A DNA stretch of 51,665 nucleotides, from positions 23,649 to 75,313 of the forward strand of contig DIVD01000007.1 of NCBI GenBank assembly GCA_002423245.1, read 5' to 3'. The notes beneath the pieces were generated by a model, which ran no database searches, was not told the DNA's origin, and worked only from the letters and a program-made list of their open reading frames with translations. Positions 16,725 through 24,934 of this stretch are shown one piece after another (the stretch's first letter is position 1; each line of letters begins with the position of its first letter). This stretch comes from Rhodobacteraceae bacterium UBA6141 (GTDB taxonomy: Bacteria > Pseudomonadota > Alphaproteobacteria > Rhodobacterales > Rhodobacteraceae). The position numbers and the translations under genes are program-made.

Positions 16725-17707
16725 TGCCGGGGTCCGCCGCCCATATTCTGGTCTGCGAGGATGAGGCCGCGCTTCGTGCCGATATCGCCGCGGTCCTGCG
16801 CGAAGCGGGCTACACTGTCAGCGAAGCCGCCGACGGCGCGGCTGCGCGGGGTCTTCTTGAAACCGTCATGCCCGATCTCGTGCTGTGCGACATCTCCATG
16901 CCGCGCCTCGGGGGCCTCGAACTCTTGTCGCATGTCCGCCAAACGCGCCCGGATCTGGCCGAGGTGCCATTCCTGTTTCTGACCGCCCTTGTCGCACGCG
17001 AGCAGGTTCTTGCAGGAAAAAGCGCCGGCGCGGACGATTACCTCGTCAAGCCGATCGATCATGACATCATGCTGGCCACGGTGGCGGCGCATCTCAGGCA
17101 GGTCGCGCGCATGCGTGCGAGCCTCGAGGACAGGGTGGCCCGGATGCGGGAGGCCCTTCGGAGCGGGAACGCATATCCGATGCTGGACTCCCTGGCTCTG
17201 GCCGTCGTTCTGCTGGACGCTGATGGCCGCATCGTCCACGCCAATGCCGCGGCCGGCGAACTTGTCAGGGAATTCGGGCAGGTGCTGCGCGATGGTCTCT
17301 CGTCGGGCGCGGCGGCCGCGCATCGGACCGTTGGCAGGGCCTCGGCCAATGATGACCAGCCCGCCGTCCTGCGGGTGGCCACAGGCGATGACCGGCCGGA
17401 TCTGATCGTTCTTCTCAGCCAGTTGCCCACAGCGGAGCCCGCAATGATGGCGCTGCTGATCGATCCCGCCAACCGCATGGTCCCGCCGGACACGCTTCTT
17501 CAAAGCCTGTTCGGCCTGACCTCTACCGAGGCGCGTGTGGCAAGTCTGCTGGCGCAGGGCAACCGTTCGGAGGAGATCGCCGGCGGACTTGGCATCCGGC
17601 AGTCGACGGTCATCTTCCATCTGAGAAACATCTTCGCGAAAACCGGCACGAACCGGCAGGTCGATCTCGTCGTCCTGCTGCTCTCGCTGATGGTTGCACC
17701 GCAGTGA
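16724..17707 (+). CDS. Response regulator: REC, PAS-like linker, LuxR-type HTH
   Basis: 327 aa. The receiver domain (1-125) has the acidic pair in CEDE, phospho-acceptor Asp56 in LVLCDISMP, Thr87 and Lys109 in YLVKP. A PAS-like segment (SLALAVVLLDADGRIVHANA, about 160-185) follows, an unusual insertion for a LuxR/NarL regulator. The C-terminus (about 265-325) is a LuxR-type HTH: LTSTEARVASLLAQGNRSEE, then STVIFHLRNIFAKTG. It is a transcription factor paired with the kinase just upstream. GGAG lies ten bases before ATG 16724. Likely targets include the neighbouring vWA gene, but no binding site can be shown. Confidence 0.9.
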   Translation: MPGSAAHILVCEDEAALRADIAAVLREAGYTVSEAADGAAARGLLETVMPDLVLCDISMPRLGGLELLSHVRQTRPDLAEVPFLFLTALVAREQVLAGKSAGADDYLVKPIDHDIMLATVAAHLRQVARMRASLEDRVARMREALRSGNAYPMLDSLALAVVLLDADGRIVHANAAAGELVREFGQVLRDGLSSGAAAAHRTVGRASANDDQPAVLRVATGDDRPDLIVLLSQLPTAEPAMMALLIDPANRMVPPDTLLQSLFGLTSTEARVASLLAQGNRSEEIAGGLGIRQSTVIFHLRNIFAKTGTNRQVDLVVLLLSLMVAPQ

Positions 17708-17822
17708 GCCGGCAAGGCTGCGTCGGCATGCGACGCCTCCCCCTTCGAACAGGGGGGGCGCTGCCAAAATGTTGTTTGTAGCGTGGCGAGGTCAACCGGG
17801 CTTGTATCGGAGCGTTCAGCGA

Positions 17823-19601
17823 ATGGACCGCAAACCAGTCGAATCCAGGTTTTCGATGCGTGCAACGGCGATCGCCCTGGCGGGGCTTCTTGTTGCCCTT
17901 GCCCCGACCCTTGCACCCTCGGCCGCGGTCGCCCAGGCCGAAGACAACGCACAGAAGGTCATTCTCGTGCTCGACGCTTCCGGATCAATGTGGGGGCAGA
18001 TCGACGGCGAGGCCAAGATCACCATCGCACGCCGGGCGATCGACGACCTTCTCGACACTTTACCGGCGAGCACGCAACTGGGGCTGACGGTCTACGGCCA
18101 CCGGGAAAAAGGGAACTGCGACGACATCGAAACATTGGTGGTTCCCGGCGCGCAACCGCGCTCGGCCATACGCCAGGCGATTGCCGCGATCAGTCCCAAG
18201 GGCAAGACACCTCTGTCAAAGGCGGTTCTACTCGCGGCGGAGGCCCTGAAATACGAAGAGAACAAGGCGACGGTCATCCTGCTGTCCGACGGTATCGAGA
18301 CCTGCAATTACGATCCATGCACGTTGGGTGCCCAGCTCGAGGCAAACGGCGTCGATTTCACCGCCCATGTCATCGGATTCGATGTCGCGGAACCGGCGGC
18401 GCGGGCACAGTTGCAATGCCTGGCGGCAAACACCGGCGGGCGTTTTCTGACGGCGGACACCGCGAATGAACTTGCCGCCGCCCTGCAGGAGGTCAGCGTT
18501 GCCCCGGCGCCCGAACAGAAACCGGTCCCCGAACAGAAACCGGCCATGGTGGATGCGGTTTTCGAAGCGACGGATGGAGAGGGCGGTCCGGTCATCAAGT
18601 CCGGGCTCGTCTGGACCCTGACCCTGCTGGAGACAGGCGCCAAGGCGGTCGATGCCCTCGATATCGGCGTCTTGCGCATGCCGGTGGAGCCGGGAACCTA
18701 TCGGGCAGAAGTGAGACGCCAAGATGGCGTGTCGGCGGAACTCGAAGCAACCATCCGCACGGATGGCAACAACAGCTTCGTGCTGCCGCTTGTCCTGGAC
18801 TTGCCGGATGCGACCCTTTCAGCCGCCGGGGAGGCACCCCAGGGCGCGACCATCCCGGTCACCTGGTCGGGACCGGACGAGAACCAAGACTACATCGCCG
18901 TGGCCGAGTTTGGCGCGAAGGGCGGAGACTACATCAACTACACCTACACCAAGACGGGAAACCCGCTGCAGTTGCAGATGCCGCCGACGCCGGGCAGCTA
19001 CGAAATCCGCTACGTCATGAACCAGGACAACAGGATCCTGGCCTCGATCCCGATCACCGTTACCAAGGTGGACGTCACCGTCTCGGCGGCGAGCGAGGCA
19101 CCCCAGGGCGCGACCATCCCGGTCACCTGGTCGGGACCGGACGAGACCCAAGACTACATCGCCGTGGCCGAGCTTGGCGCGAAGGGCGGAGACTACATCA
19201 ACTACACCTACACCAAGACGGGAAACCCGCTGCAGTTGCAGATGCCGCCGACGCCGGGCAGCTACGAAATCCGCTACGTCATGAACCAGGACACCCAGAT
19301 CCTGGCCTCGGTCCCGATCACTGTGTCGCCGGTTGAGGCGTCGGTTTCCACGGTCTCTCGCGCGCCGGCCGGGAGCGAGGTCATCGTCACCTGGATCGGA
19401 CCGGACGAGAACCGCGACTATATCGCCGTCGCCGAGGTCAGTGCCAAGGGGGGGACCTACATCAATTACACCTACACCGAGAGGGGCAACCCGGTGAAGT
19501 TGAAGATGCCGGCGACACCCGGAGATTATGAGGTTCGTTACATCCTCAACCAGGACAATACCATTCTGGCGCGACAGCCGATTTCGGTGGAACAGGACTA
19601 A
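17823..19601 (+). CDS. Exported von Willebrand factor A protein with three tandem C-terminal repeats
   Basis: 592 aa. A signal peptide ends near VAQA (residue 39). The vWA domain (about 45-230) has an intact metal site: DASGS (51-55), the Thr of GKTPLSKAVLLAA, and LLSDGIETC. A short EQKPVPEQKP linker leads to a beta-rich region (about 240-330) and then three copies of an 88-residue repeat, each with PVTWSGPDE, DYIAVAE and GxYINYTYT. Such proteins bind protein or glycan partners at the cell envelope. ATG 17823 was chosen for GGAG ten bases upstream; ATG 17856 gives a more ordinary signal peptide and is a real alternative. It lies 115 bases after the response regulator in the same direction. 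Confidence 0.85.
   Translation: MDRKPVESRFSMRATAIALAGLLVALAPTLAPSAAVAQAEDNAQKVILVLDASGSMWGQIDGEAKITIARRAIDDLLDTLPASTQLGLTVYGHREKGNCDDIETLVVPGAQPRSAIRQAIAAISPKGKTPLSKAVLLAAEALKYEENKATVILLSDGIETCNYDPCTLGAQLEANGVDFTAHVIGFDVAEPAARAQLQCLAANTGGRFLTADTANELAAALQEVSVAPAPEQKPVPEQKPAMVDAVFEATDGEGGPVIKSGLVWTLTLLETGAKAVDALDIGVLRMPVEPGTYRAEVRRQDGVSAELEATIRTDGNNSFVLPLVLDLPDATLSAAGEAPQGATIPVTWSGPDENQDYIAVAEFGAKGGDYINYTYTKTGNPLQLQMPPTPGSYEIRYVMNQDNRILASIPITVTKVDVTVSAASEAPQGATIPVTWSGPDETQDYIAVAELGAKGGDYINYTYTKTGNPLQLQMPPTPGSYEIRYVMNQDTQILASVPITVSPVEASVSTVSRAPAGSEVIVTWIGPDENRDYIAVAEVSAKGGTYINYTYTERGNPVKLKMPATPGDYEVRYILNQDNTILARQPISVEQD
18831..19601 (+). repeat. Three tandem 264-bp coding repeats in the vWA gene
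   Basis: The period is 264 bases (88 codons): copies at 18831-19094, 19095-19358 and 19359-19601 (last one shortened). The first two are nearly identical at the DNA level over about 220 bases, with only scattered substitutions such as gagaacc/gagaccc and gagttt/gagctt. The third has diverged at many positions but keeps the protein pattern. This implies an old duplication followed by a recent one or by gene conversion. Confidence 0.85.
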
Positions 19602-19699
19602 CCCGTGCCGGTGATCTCCACCCGCGCATCAAAACCCTCGGGCGGTGTGGAATCCCGCGCGCCGTTCGGGTTGGCAAACCTGGGTTGGTCTCGCGTCGC

Positions 19700-20578
19700 T
19701 CAATCCGCCGTACTCACCGCCTCGAAGCCCGACACGACGTCCAGAAGCTCGCGCGTGATGGTCTCCTGACGGCGCTGGCGGTAAAGCTGCTGCAGGCCGT
19801 CGCGCCGTTCCTCGATGTTGCGCTCGGCGGCCTGCATCGCGGCGAGCCGCGAGGCGTGTTCGCTGGCGAGCGCCTCGGCCAGCGCGCGATAGATCACGAC
19901 GAACAGCCGCTGCTGCACCAGCCATGACACCAGCCGGTCGGGATCCATCCGGAACAGCGGCAGGGACCGGCCTGGCCAGTCCGCCTGCGCCAGCTTGCGC
20001 AGATAGCTGTCGGGCAGGGGCAGAAGCCGGTGCGCCCGAGGCTTTGCGGTATTGCGGCCTTCACGGCGGTTGTGCACCAGCAAGACCTGCCCGACGCTGC
20101 GCGTTCGGGTCCAGCGGTCGATCTGCACGATGATGCCCTGCACCAGCCGCGACAGGCCTTCGACCGAACCTGGCTGGGTGAGGCCGAACGCCAGCGGCAC
20201 GCCATCCGCCTCGAACCTGGCCGCGACGCGCGCGCCGATCACGCCGAGTTCCAGGGGCCCGTCTTCCATGCGGGAGCGGGCGAAGCGTGTGATCTTGTCG
20301 TTGTAGCCTCCGCACAGCCCGCGATCCGACCCGATCACGATCAGCGCCTCGGACCCCGCGCCGCCGTCGCTGCCCGCCAGGGGCAGACCCGCGATCCCGC
20401 GCTGCCGCAGCACCGCCATCAGGCCCAACTCGACCGTACGGGCAAAATCGGCCATCGCCGCCTCGGCATGTTCGTATTGCCGGATGCTGACCGAGGACAG
20501 CGCCTTCATGGTGCGCACGATCGCCTGTATGTCGCGCGTGGTGTCCAGCGCGTCGGAAAGGCTTTCAAGCGTCTCCAT
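19700..20578 (-). CDS. atpG: N-ATPase gamma subunit
   Basis: 292 aa, the central stalk of F1. The N-terminal helix (ETLESLSDALDTTRDIQAIV) and C-terminal helix (RRQETITRELLDVVSGFEAV) form the rotor coiled coil, and the middle contains the family strand ALIVIGSDRGLCGGYNDKI. It is shorter and more diverged than housekeeping AtpG, as is usual in N-type operons. It is the last gene of the atpDCQRBEFAG operon and overlaps the end of atpA by 14 bases. It converges on the vWA gene with about 98 bases between them. Confidence 0.92.
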   Translation of the reverse strand: METLESLSDALDTTRDIQAIVRTMKALSSVSIRQYEHAEAAMADFARTVELGLMAVLRQRGIAGLPLAGSDGGAGSEALIVIGSDRGLCGGYNDKITRFARSRMEDGPLELGVIGARVAARFEADGVPLAFGLTQPGSVEGLSRLVQGIIVQIDRWTRTRSVGQVLLVHNRREGRNTAKPRAHRLLPLPDSYLRKLAQADWPGRSLPLFRMDPDRLVSWLVQQRLFVVIYRALAEALASEHASRLAAMQAAERNIEERRDGLQQLYRQRRQETITRELLDVVSGFEAVSTAD

Positions 20579-22112
20579 CGTCGTTCCCCGTCTGCGAGCC
20601 CGAGAGTGCGTCGCGCATTACCCGGATCAGCGTTTCGCGGTCCGTGTCCGCCAGTTTCTCGCCGTTGGCGATCCGGTCGCAGATTGCGGTCGCCTCTTGG
20701 CGCACGGCCTTGCGGACGGTCTCTTCCGCCTCGGCCACGGCGTCGGCTTCGATCTCGTCGAACAGGCCTTCGGTCGCCGCCAGCAGCGCCGCAATCTGTT
20801 CGGGGGCATCGATGTGGTCGTGCTCGCGCTGCTTGAGCACCTCGCGCACCCGCAGTCCGCGGGTCAGTCTCCGGCGGGTCTCGGCATCGAGCTGCGTGCC
20901 GAAGCGTGCGAAGGTCTCAAGTTCCTCGAACTGGGCATACATCAGCCGCAGGTTGCCGGCGACCGCGCGGAAGGCCGGCAGCTGAACCTTGCCGCCCACG
21001 CGGCTGACCGAGGTGCCGATGTCGATGGCCGGCAGGTGGCCCTTCTCGAACAGCGAGGGCGAGAGATAGATCTGCCCGTCGGTGATCGAGATGAGGTTGG
21101 TCGGGATATAGGCCGATATGTTCTGCGCCTGCGTCTCTACCACCGGCAGGGCGGTGAGCGAGCCGCCGCCATGTTCCTCGCGCAGTTGCGTCGCGCGTTC
21201 CAGAAGCCGGGAGTGGATATAGAAGATATCGCCCGGATAGGCCTCACGCCCCGGCGGGCGGCGCAAGAGCAGCGACAACTCGCGATAGGCGCGGGCGTGG
21301 CGGGTGAGATCGTCATAGACGATCAGCACGTCGCGCCCTTCGGCCATGAAGTGCTCGGCCATGGAGGTCGCGGCATAGGGGGCCACGAACTGCAGCCCCG
21401 GCGCGTCCTCGCCGCTGGCCACGACGACGATGGTGCGTTCCAGCGCGCCGCCTTCGCGCAGGCTCTGGATGACGCGCGCCACCGCCGAGGCGCGCTGGCC
21501 GATGGCGCAATAGATCGACAGCACGCCCGTGCCCTTCTGGTTCAGGATCGCGTCGACCGCGATGGCCGTCTTGCCGGTCTGCCGGTCGCCGAGGATCAGT
21601 TCGCGCTGGCCGCGCCCGATGGGGATGGCGGCATCGACGGCCTTGATCCCGGTCTGGAGCGGCACCTGAACCGGCGCGCGGCGCATGATCGGGGGGGCGG
21701 GCCGCTCGATGGGCAGGCGCTCGTCCGCGTCGATGGCATCGCCGCCGTCCAGCGGCCGCCCAAGGCCGTCCACCACCCGCCCGATCAGGCCCGCCCCGAC
21801 CGGCACGTCGACCACGCGGCCGGTGCGGCGCACCGGGTCACCCGGACGCAGATCTGCCGTCGCCCCCAGAACGATGACGCCGGCGCGATCCGTGCCGAGG
21901 TTGGAGGCGATCCCCATGATGCCGCCGGCGAAGGTCAGCAACTCGTCGGCGTACAGGTCGGTAAAGCCCGCGACCTCGGCCACGCCGTTGCCGACCGACA
22001 GGACATGCGCGATTTCGGCCATCTCCAGCGCCGGGGCGAGCTGCGCCAGCGCATCCTCGAGCGGCGCGAAGACGTCGTTCAGCAGGTCATCAAGGCTGGT
22101 CTCGTATGCCAT
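20565..22112 (-). CDS. atpA: N-ATPase alpha subunit
   Basis: 515 aa, normal for F1 alpha. The Walker A loop reads GDRQTGKTAIA, the beta-barrel start reads VLSVGNGVAEVAGF, and the DELSEEN-like C-terminal region is diverged. It forms the non-catalytic nucleotide sites of the alpha3beta3 hexamer. MAYETSLDDLLNDVF at 22112 is the start; the ATG overlaps the atpF stop (TGATG). Sequence and operon order mark it as the N-type paralogue rather than the cell's main F-ATPase alpha, which should lie elsewhere. Confidence 0.93.
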   Translation of the reverse strand: MAYETSLDDLLNDVFAPLEDALAQLAPALEMAEIAHVLSVGNGVAEVAGFTDLYADELLTFAGGIMGIASNLGTDRAGVIVLGATADLRPGDPVRRTGRVVDVPVGAGLIGRVVDGLGRPLDGGDAIDADERLPIERPAPPIMRRAPVQVPLQTGIKAVDAAIPIGRGQRELILGDRQTGKTAIAVDAILNQKGTGVLSIYCAIGQRASAVARVIQSLREGGALERTIVVVASGEDAPGLQFVAPYAATSMAEHFMAEGRDVLIVYDDLTRHARAYRELSLLLRRPPGREAYPGDIFYIHSRLLERATQLREEHGGGSLTALPVVETQAQNISAYIPTNLISITDGQIYLSPSLFEKGHLPAIDIGTSVSRVGGKVQLPAFRAVAGNLRLMYAQFEELETFARFGTQLDAETRRRLTRGLRVREVLKQREHDHIDAPEQIAALLAATEGLFDEIEADAVAEAEETVRKAVRQEATAICDRIANGEKLADTDRETLIRVMRDALSGSQTGNDDGDA

Positions 22113-22915
22113 CAGCCGCTTTCCGTGCTTGCCGGCATGCGCATGGCGCGGCGGCGGCTCTCGCCCTCGATCACCTCGTCGAGCGTCGTTTCCAGCCGGT
22201 GCAGGAACCGCGCGGCGGACCATTCGACGGTCTGCTCGCCGATGGTCAGGCGCATTCCCAGCAGCAGATCCTCGTCCTCATCGTGGTCCACCTCGATGTC
22301 CGGTGCAATGTGCTCGTGGATCGCGCGCGTGATCTGGCCGCGCATGGCCGGCTTGAGCGGCGGGTTGCTTTCCAGCCGGGCGGGCCCACCCGCGCGCCCG
22401 GCCGCAGCCGTCAGCTTGCCGCGCGCCTCGGCATCGAGGTTGACCAGACGGTCCAGGAACGTTCCCGCCACCTGATCGGAAAGGTCGCTGCCCGCGTAAT
22501 CCTTCAGCACCCGCCTGACGATCCCGACCACCTGATGGCCGGCGCGCTGCCGCAATCTGGCGGCGAAGTCGTCCCGCTCGTCCTTGAGGTGATCCTCCCA
22601 GGCCCTGCGCCGGTCCTCCATCTCCTTGCGAAGTTCGTCCTCCATCTCCTTGCGCAGCGCGGCGGCCTCCTGCCTCGCGTCGCGCAGCACCTCCTCGCGG
22701 CTGGCGTCGAGTTCCTCGCGCTTCTTGCGCAGATGCTCTGCCTCCGCCTCGACTTCGGCGCGGGCGCTCTTCGCCTCGGCCAACCGGGATTCGATCCGCG
22801 CTTCGCGCCTGGCCATGGCGTCGGTGATCGGCCGGTAGAGGAAGCGTTGCAGCAGCCACACCAGGATCAGGAAGTTGACGATCTGTGCCGCGACGGTCAG
22901 CCAGTCGACCTGCAT
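22112..22915 (-). CDS. atpF: N-ATPase b subunit (long form)
   Basis: 267 aa, far longer than the usual b subunit of about 160. It starts MQVDWLTVAAQIVNFLILVW with one membrane helix, then a charged coiled coil (about 35-130; RKKREELDASREEV, RKEMEDELRKEMEDRR) and an extra C-terminal domain (about 140-267). N-type operons lack a separate delta gene, and this long tail probably takes over part of the delta role of gripping the top of F1. ATG 22915 lies four bases after the atpE stop; the open frame upstream is not coding. Confidence 0.9.
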   Translation of the reverse strand: MQVDWLTVAAQIVNFLILVWLLQRFLYRPITDAMARREARIESRLAEAKSARAEVEAEAEHLRKKREELDASREEVLRDARQEAAALRKEMEDELRKEMEDRRRAWEDHLKDERDDFAARLRQRAGHQVVGIVRRVLKDYAGSDLSDQVAGTFLDRLVNLDAEARGKLTAAAGRAGGPARLESNPPLKPAMRGQITRAIHEHIAPDIEVDHDEDEDLLLGMRLTIGEQTVEWSAARFLHRLETTLDEVIEGESRRRAMRMPASTESG

Positions 22916-22919
22916 GCGA

Positions 22920-23210
22920 TCAACCTCCTGCCGCCTGCGCGGCGGTCTCGGCGGCAAGGTTCGCGAAGGGGTTGGCGAAGATCAGGATCATCGCCACCAC
23001 GAAACAGTAGATCGCCGTCGACTCGATCATGGCGAGGCTGACGAAGAGCGTTCGCGTGATCGTGTTCGCGGCGTCGGGCTGTTGCGCGATGGACTGGAGC
23101 GCCTGCGATGCGGTGCGCCCCTCGGCCAGCGCCGGCCCGATCGAGCCGATGGCGATCGTCAGCCCGGCGGTAAAGATCGAGACGACGGCGATCCATGTTG
23201 CTGCATCCAT
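22920..23210 (-). CDS. atpE: N-ATPase c subunit (rotor ring)
   Basis: 96 aa hairpin of two membrane helices with the loop ALQSIAQQPDAAN. Helix 2 carries the ion-binding Glu63 followed by Ser64-Thr65 (MIESTAIY); helix 1 has a second carboxylate, Glu30, in GPALAEGR where sodium-coupled c subunits have Gln. These features match the double-carboxylate N-type c subunits, first predicted to be sodium-binding; the ring from Burkholderia pseudomallei has been described as large, and coupling ion remains debated. Between atpB and atpF, with gaps of two and four bases. Confidence 0.93.
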   Translation of the reverse strand: MDAATWIAVVSIFTAGLTIAIGSIGPALAEGRTASQALQSIAQQPDAANTITRTLFVSLAMIESTAIYCFVVAMILIFANPFANLAAETAAQAAGG

Positions 23211-23212
23211 GC

Positions 23213-23917
23213 TCAGTCTCCTGTGTCGGTGGGGGAAGGGCTCTCGGCACGTGGGCGGGTCCGGCTGGCCGAGCCGATATAGACCATCGCGAGGATGGCG
23301 AAGATGTAGGCCTGGATCAGTCCGGTCAGCAGGCCCAGGATCTGCATGACGACCGGAAAGAAGAACGGCGCCACGGAAATCAGGATGCCCACGATCACCG
23401 TGCCGCTCATCACGTTGCCATAAAGCCGCACCGCCAGCGCGATGGTGCGCGACGCCTCGCTCACGAGGTTGAAGGGCAGCATCAGCGGCGTGGGCTGGAG
23501 ATAGGTGCGCAGATAGGCGGCAAGTCCGCGGTTGGCGATCGAGAACAGCGGCACGGCGATCAGCACGCAGAGCGCCAGCGAGACGGTTGTCGACAGCGAG
23601 CCGGTGGGCGGCTGGTAGCCCGGCACCACCGACAGCAGGTTGGCCGTGGCGATGAACAGGAACAGCGTGCCGATGAAGGGCAGGTAGCGGCCGGGGTCGT
23701 CGGCGCCGACTTCGGCGATCTGGTCGCGGATCGTGGTGACGATCACCTCGAGCGCGACCTGCCAGCGCGACACGGTCTCGCTCTCGCTCAGCCGCGCGGT
23801 GATCGCCCATGAGCCAAGCACGAGGATCGCCATCACCACCCATGTGAAGACCACCGTGGCGTTGAGCTGCAGGCCCCGCCAATCGTAGAGGACCCAGGCG
23901 TCGGGGCTTATCTCCAT
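23213..23917 (-). CDS. atpB: N-ATPase a subunit
   Basis: 234 aa, five to six membrane helices. The essential arginine is in the segment EASRTIALAVRLYGNVMSG, which faces the c ring, and FIGTLFLFIATANLLSVVPG is the usual second helix. It starts MEISPDAWVLYDWRG. It forms the ion half-channels and stator contact with the b subunit. It overlaps atpR by ten bases. The tail SASRTRPRAESPSPTDTGD is an unusual soluble extension. Confidence 0.92.
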   Translation of the reverse strand: MEISPDAWVLYDWRGLQLNATVVFTWVVMAILVLGSWAITARLSESETVSRWQVALEVIVTTIRDQIAEVGADDPGRYLPFIGTLFLFIATANLLSVVPGYQPPTGSLSTTVSLALCVLIAVPLFSIANRGLAAYLRTYLQPTPLMLPFNLVSEASRTIALAVRLYGNVMSGTVIVGILISVAPFFFPVVMQILGLLTGLIQAYIFAILAMVYIGSASRTRPRAESPSPTDTGD

Positions 23918-24210
23918 GTCGCATCCCTCCGCGTTCCATGCCCGAGCCAGCGCGTTGCGGCGACGCGCACCGCGATGAACCCGACCACCGCCGCGGCGAT
24001 GCCCCGGGCTGGCAGCCCGAGCGCCGCCGCCACTGTCAGTGCGCCAAGCAGCAACGCCACCCGCGCGAGGCCAAGCCCCACGAAGACGCGGACGCCGCTG
24101 CGACCCTGCGGCAGGGACCGGACCGCCGCCCAGAGCAGGCCGAGATAGGCCGCGCCAAGGGCCGCGCCCACCAATGCGCCGATGAAAAGTGACATGATGG
24201 TATCGGTCAT
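23908..24210 (-). CDS. atpR: N-ATPase accessory membrane subunit AtpR
   Basis: 100 aa with three hydrophobic stretches (about 5-30, 42-66 and 68-86) and the segment RVFVGLGLARVALLLG typical of AtpR. This protein is found only in N-type operons and is thought to help assemble the c ring or associate with AtpQ. Its arginines within the second helix are a family feature. The neighbour order (Q, R, B) supports the call more strongly than sequence alone. Confidence 0.85.
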   Translation of the reverse strand: MTDTIMSLFIGALVGAALGAAYLGLLWAAVRSLPQGRSGVRVFVGLGLARVALLLGALTVAAALGLPARGIAAAVVGFIAVRVAATRWLGHGTRRDATWR

Positions 24211-24240
24211 CTCGCCTCCCGGACCGGCTTCGGGCGCCGC

Positions 24241-24528
24241 TCAGTCATCGTGCCCCTCCCGCTGGACCCAGTACCAGGCATTGAACGCGCCCAGCACCGC
24301 GCCCGCAAGCAATAGGATCAGCGTCCAGGACACATCGCCCGGCCATCTGCGGTCGATCCAGACCCCGAGCGCGATTCCCGCGACGAGGGGCACCGCCACG
24401 GACCAGCCGACCAGCCCGAACATGCCGAGCCCGTACCATGCGCTTTCGCGTCGGCGCTTGCGGGCCTCCTCCATCTGCCGGGCCTTGCGCGCGATGGTTT
24501 CCGTCTCGTTGTCGCGACCATTCCTCAT
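24241..24528 (-). CDS. atpQ: N-ATPase accessory subunit AtpQ (AtpZ/AtpI family)
   Basis: 95 aa: a charged N-terminal helix (ETIARKARQMEEARKRRRES) followed by two membrane helices (about 33-55 and 64-88) with GVWIDRRWPGDVSW between, the AtpZ/AtpI pattern. Members help c-ring assembly or magnesium/ion balance. It lies 13 bases after atpC and 30 before atpR. The start was taken at MRNGRDNE, preceded in the leader by a duplicated GGAATCATGAGG-like stretch that also spans the atpC stop. Confidence 0.85.
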   Translation of the reverse strand: MRNGRDNETETIARKARQMEEARKRRRESAWYGLGMFGLVGWSVAVPLVAGIALGVWIDRRWPGDVSWTLILLLAGAVLGAFNAWYWVQREGHDD

Positions 24529-24541
24529 GATCCGGCATTCC

Positions 24542-24934
24542 TCATGATCCGGGCGACTCCAGATCGCGAAAGCGGCGGATCATGCTGGCCTCGAGCCGGG
24601 CAAGTGCCGCGCGGGCCTCGCGTTCATCTTCGTCATGCCTGCGGAAATCGGCCTCGACGCGCGTGCGCAGCGCGCCCAGATCGTCGCCTTCGACCGCACC
24701 GCGCACCGCGACGCGCACCACATCGCCGCATTTCACCAGCGTGCCGGAATTGACCGCGACGAAGCGCTCGGCGCCCTCCTCCGTCTCGTACAGCAAGATG
24801 CCCGGCACCAGTTCGCTGACGAAATCGACGTGACCCGGCAGCATGCCGAAACGTCCGTCCGGCCCCTCGGCCACGATGCGCCGGGCGGGGCGATCCACGC
24901 AGACCGACATCGGCGTGATGACCTCAAGCCGCAT
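24542..24934 (-). CDS. atpC: N-ATPase epsilon subunit
   Basis: 130 aa, normal for epsilon. The N-terminal beta-sandwich (MRLEVITPMSVCVDRPARRI, then GRFGMLPGHVDFVSELVPG) is followed by a C-terminal helical pair (ADFRRHDEDEREARAALARL). It joins gamma to the c ring and can brake ATP hydrolysis. It overlaps the end of atpD by 11 bases, so translation is coupled. Confidence 0.9.
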   Translation of the reverse strand: MRLEVITPMSVCVDRPARRIVAEGPDGRFGMLPGHVDFVSELVPGILLYETEEGAERFVAVNSGTLVKCGDVVRVAVRGAVEGDDLGALRTRVEADFRRHDEDEREARAALARLEASMIRRFRDLESPGS

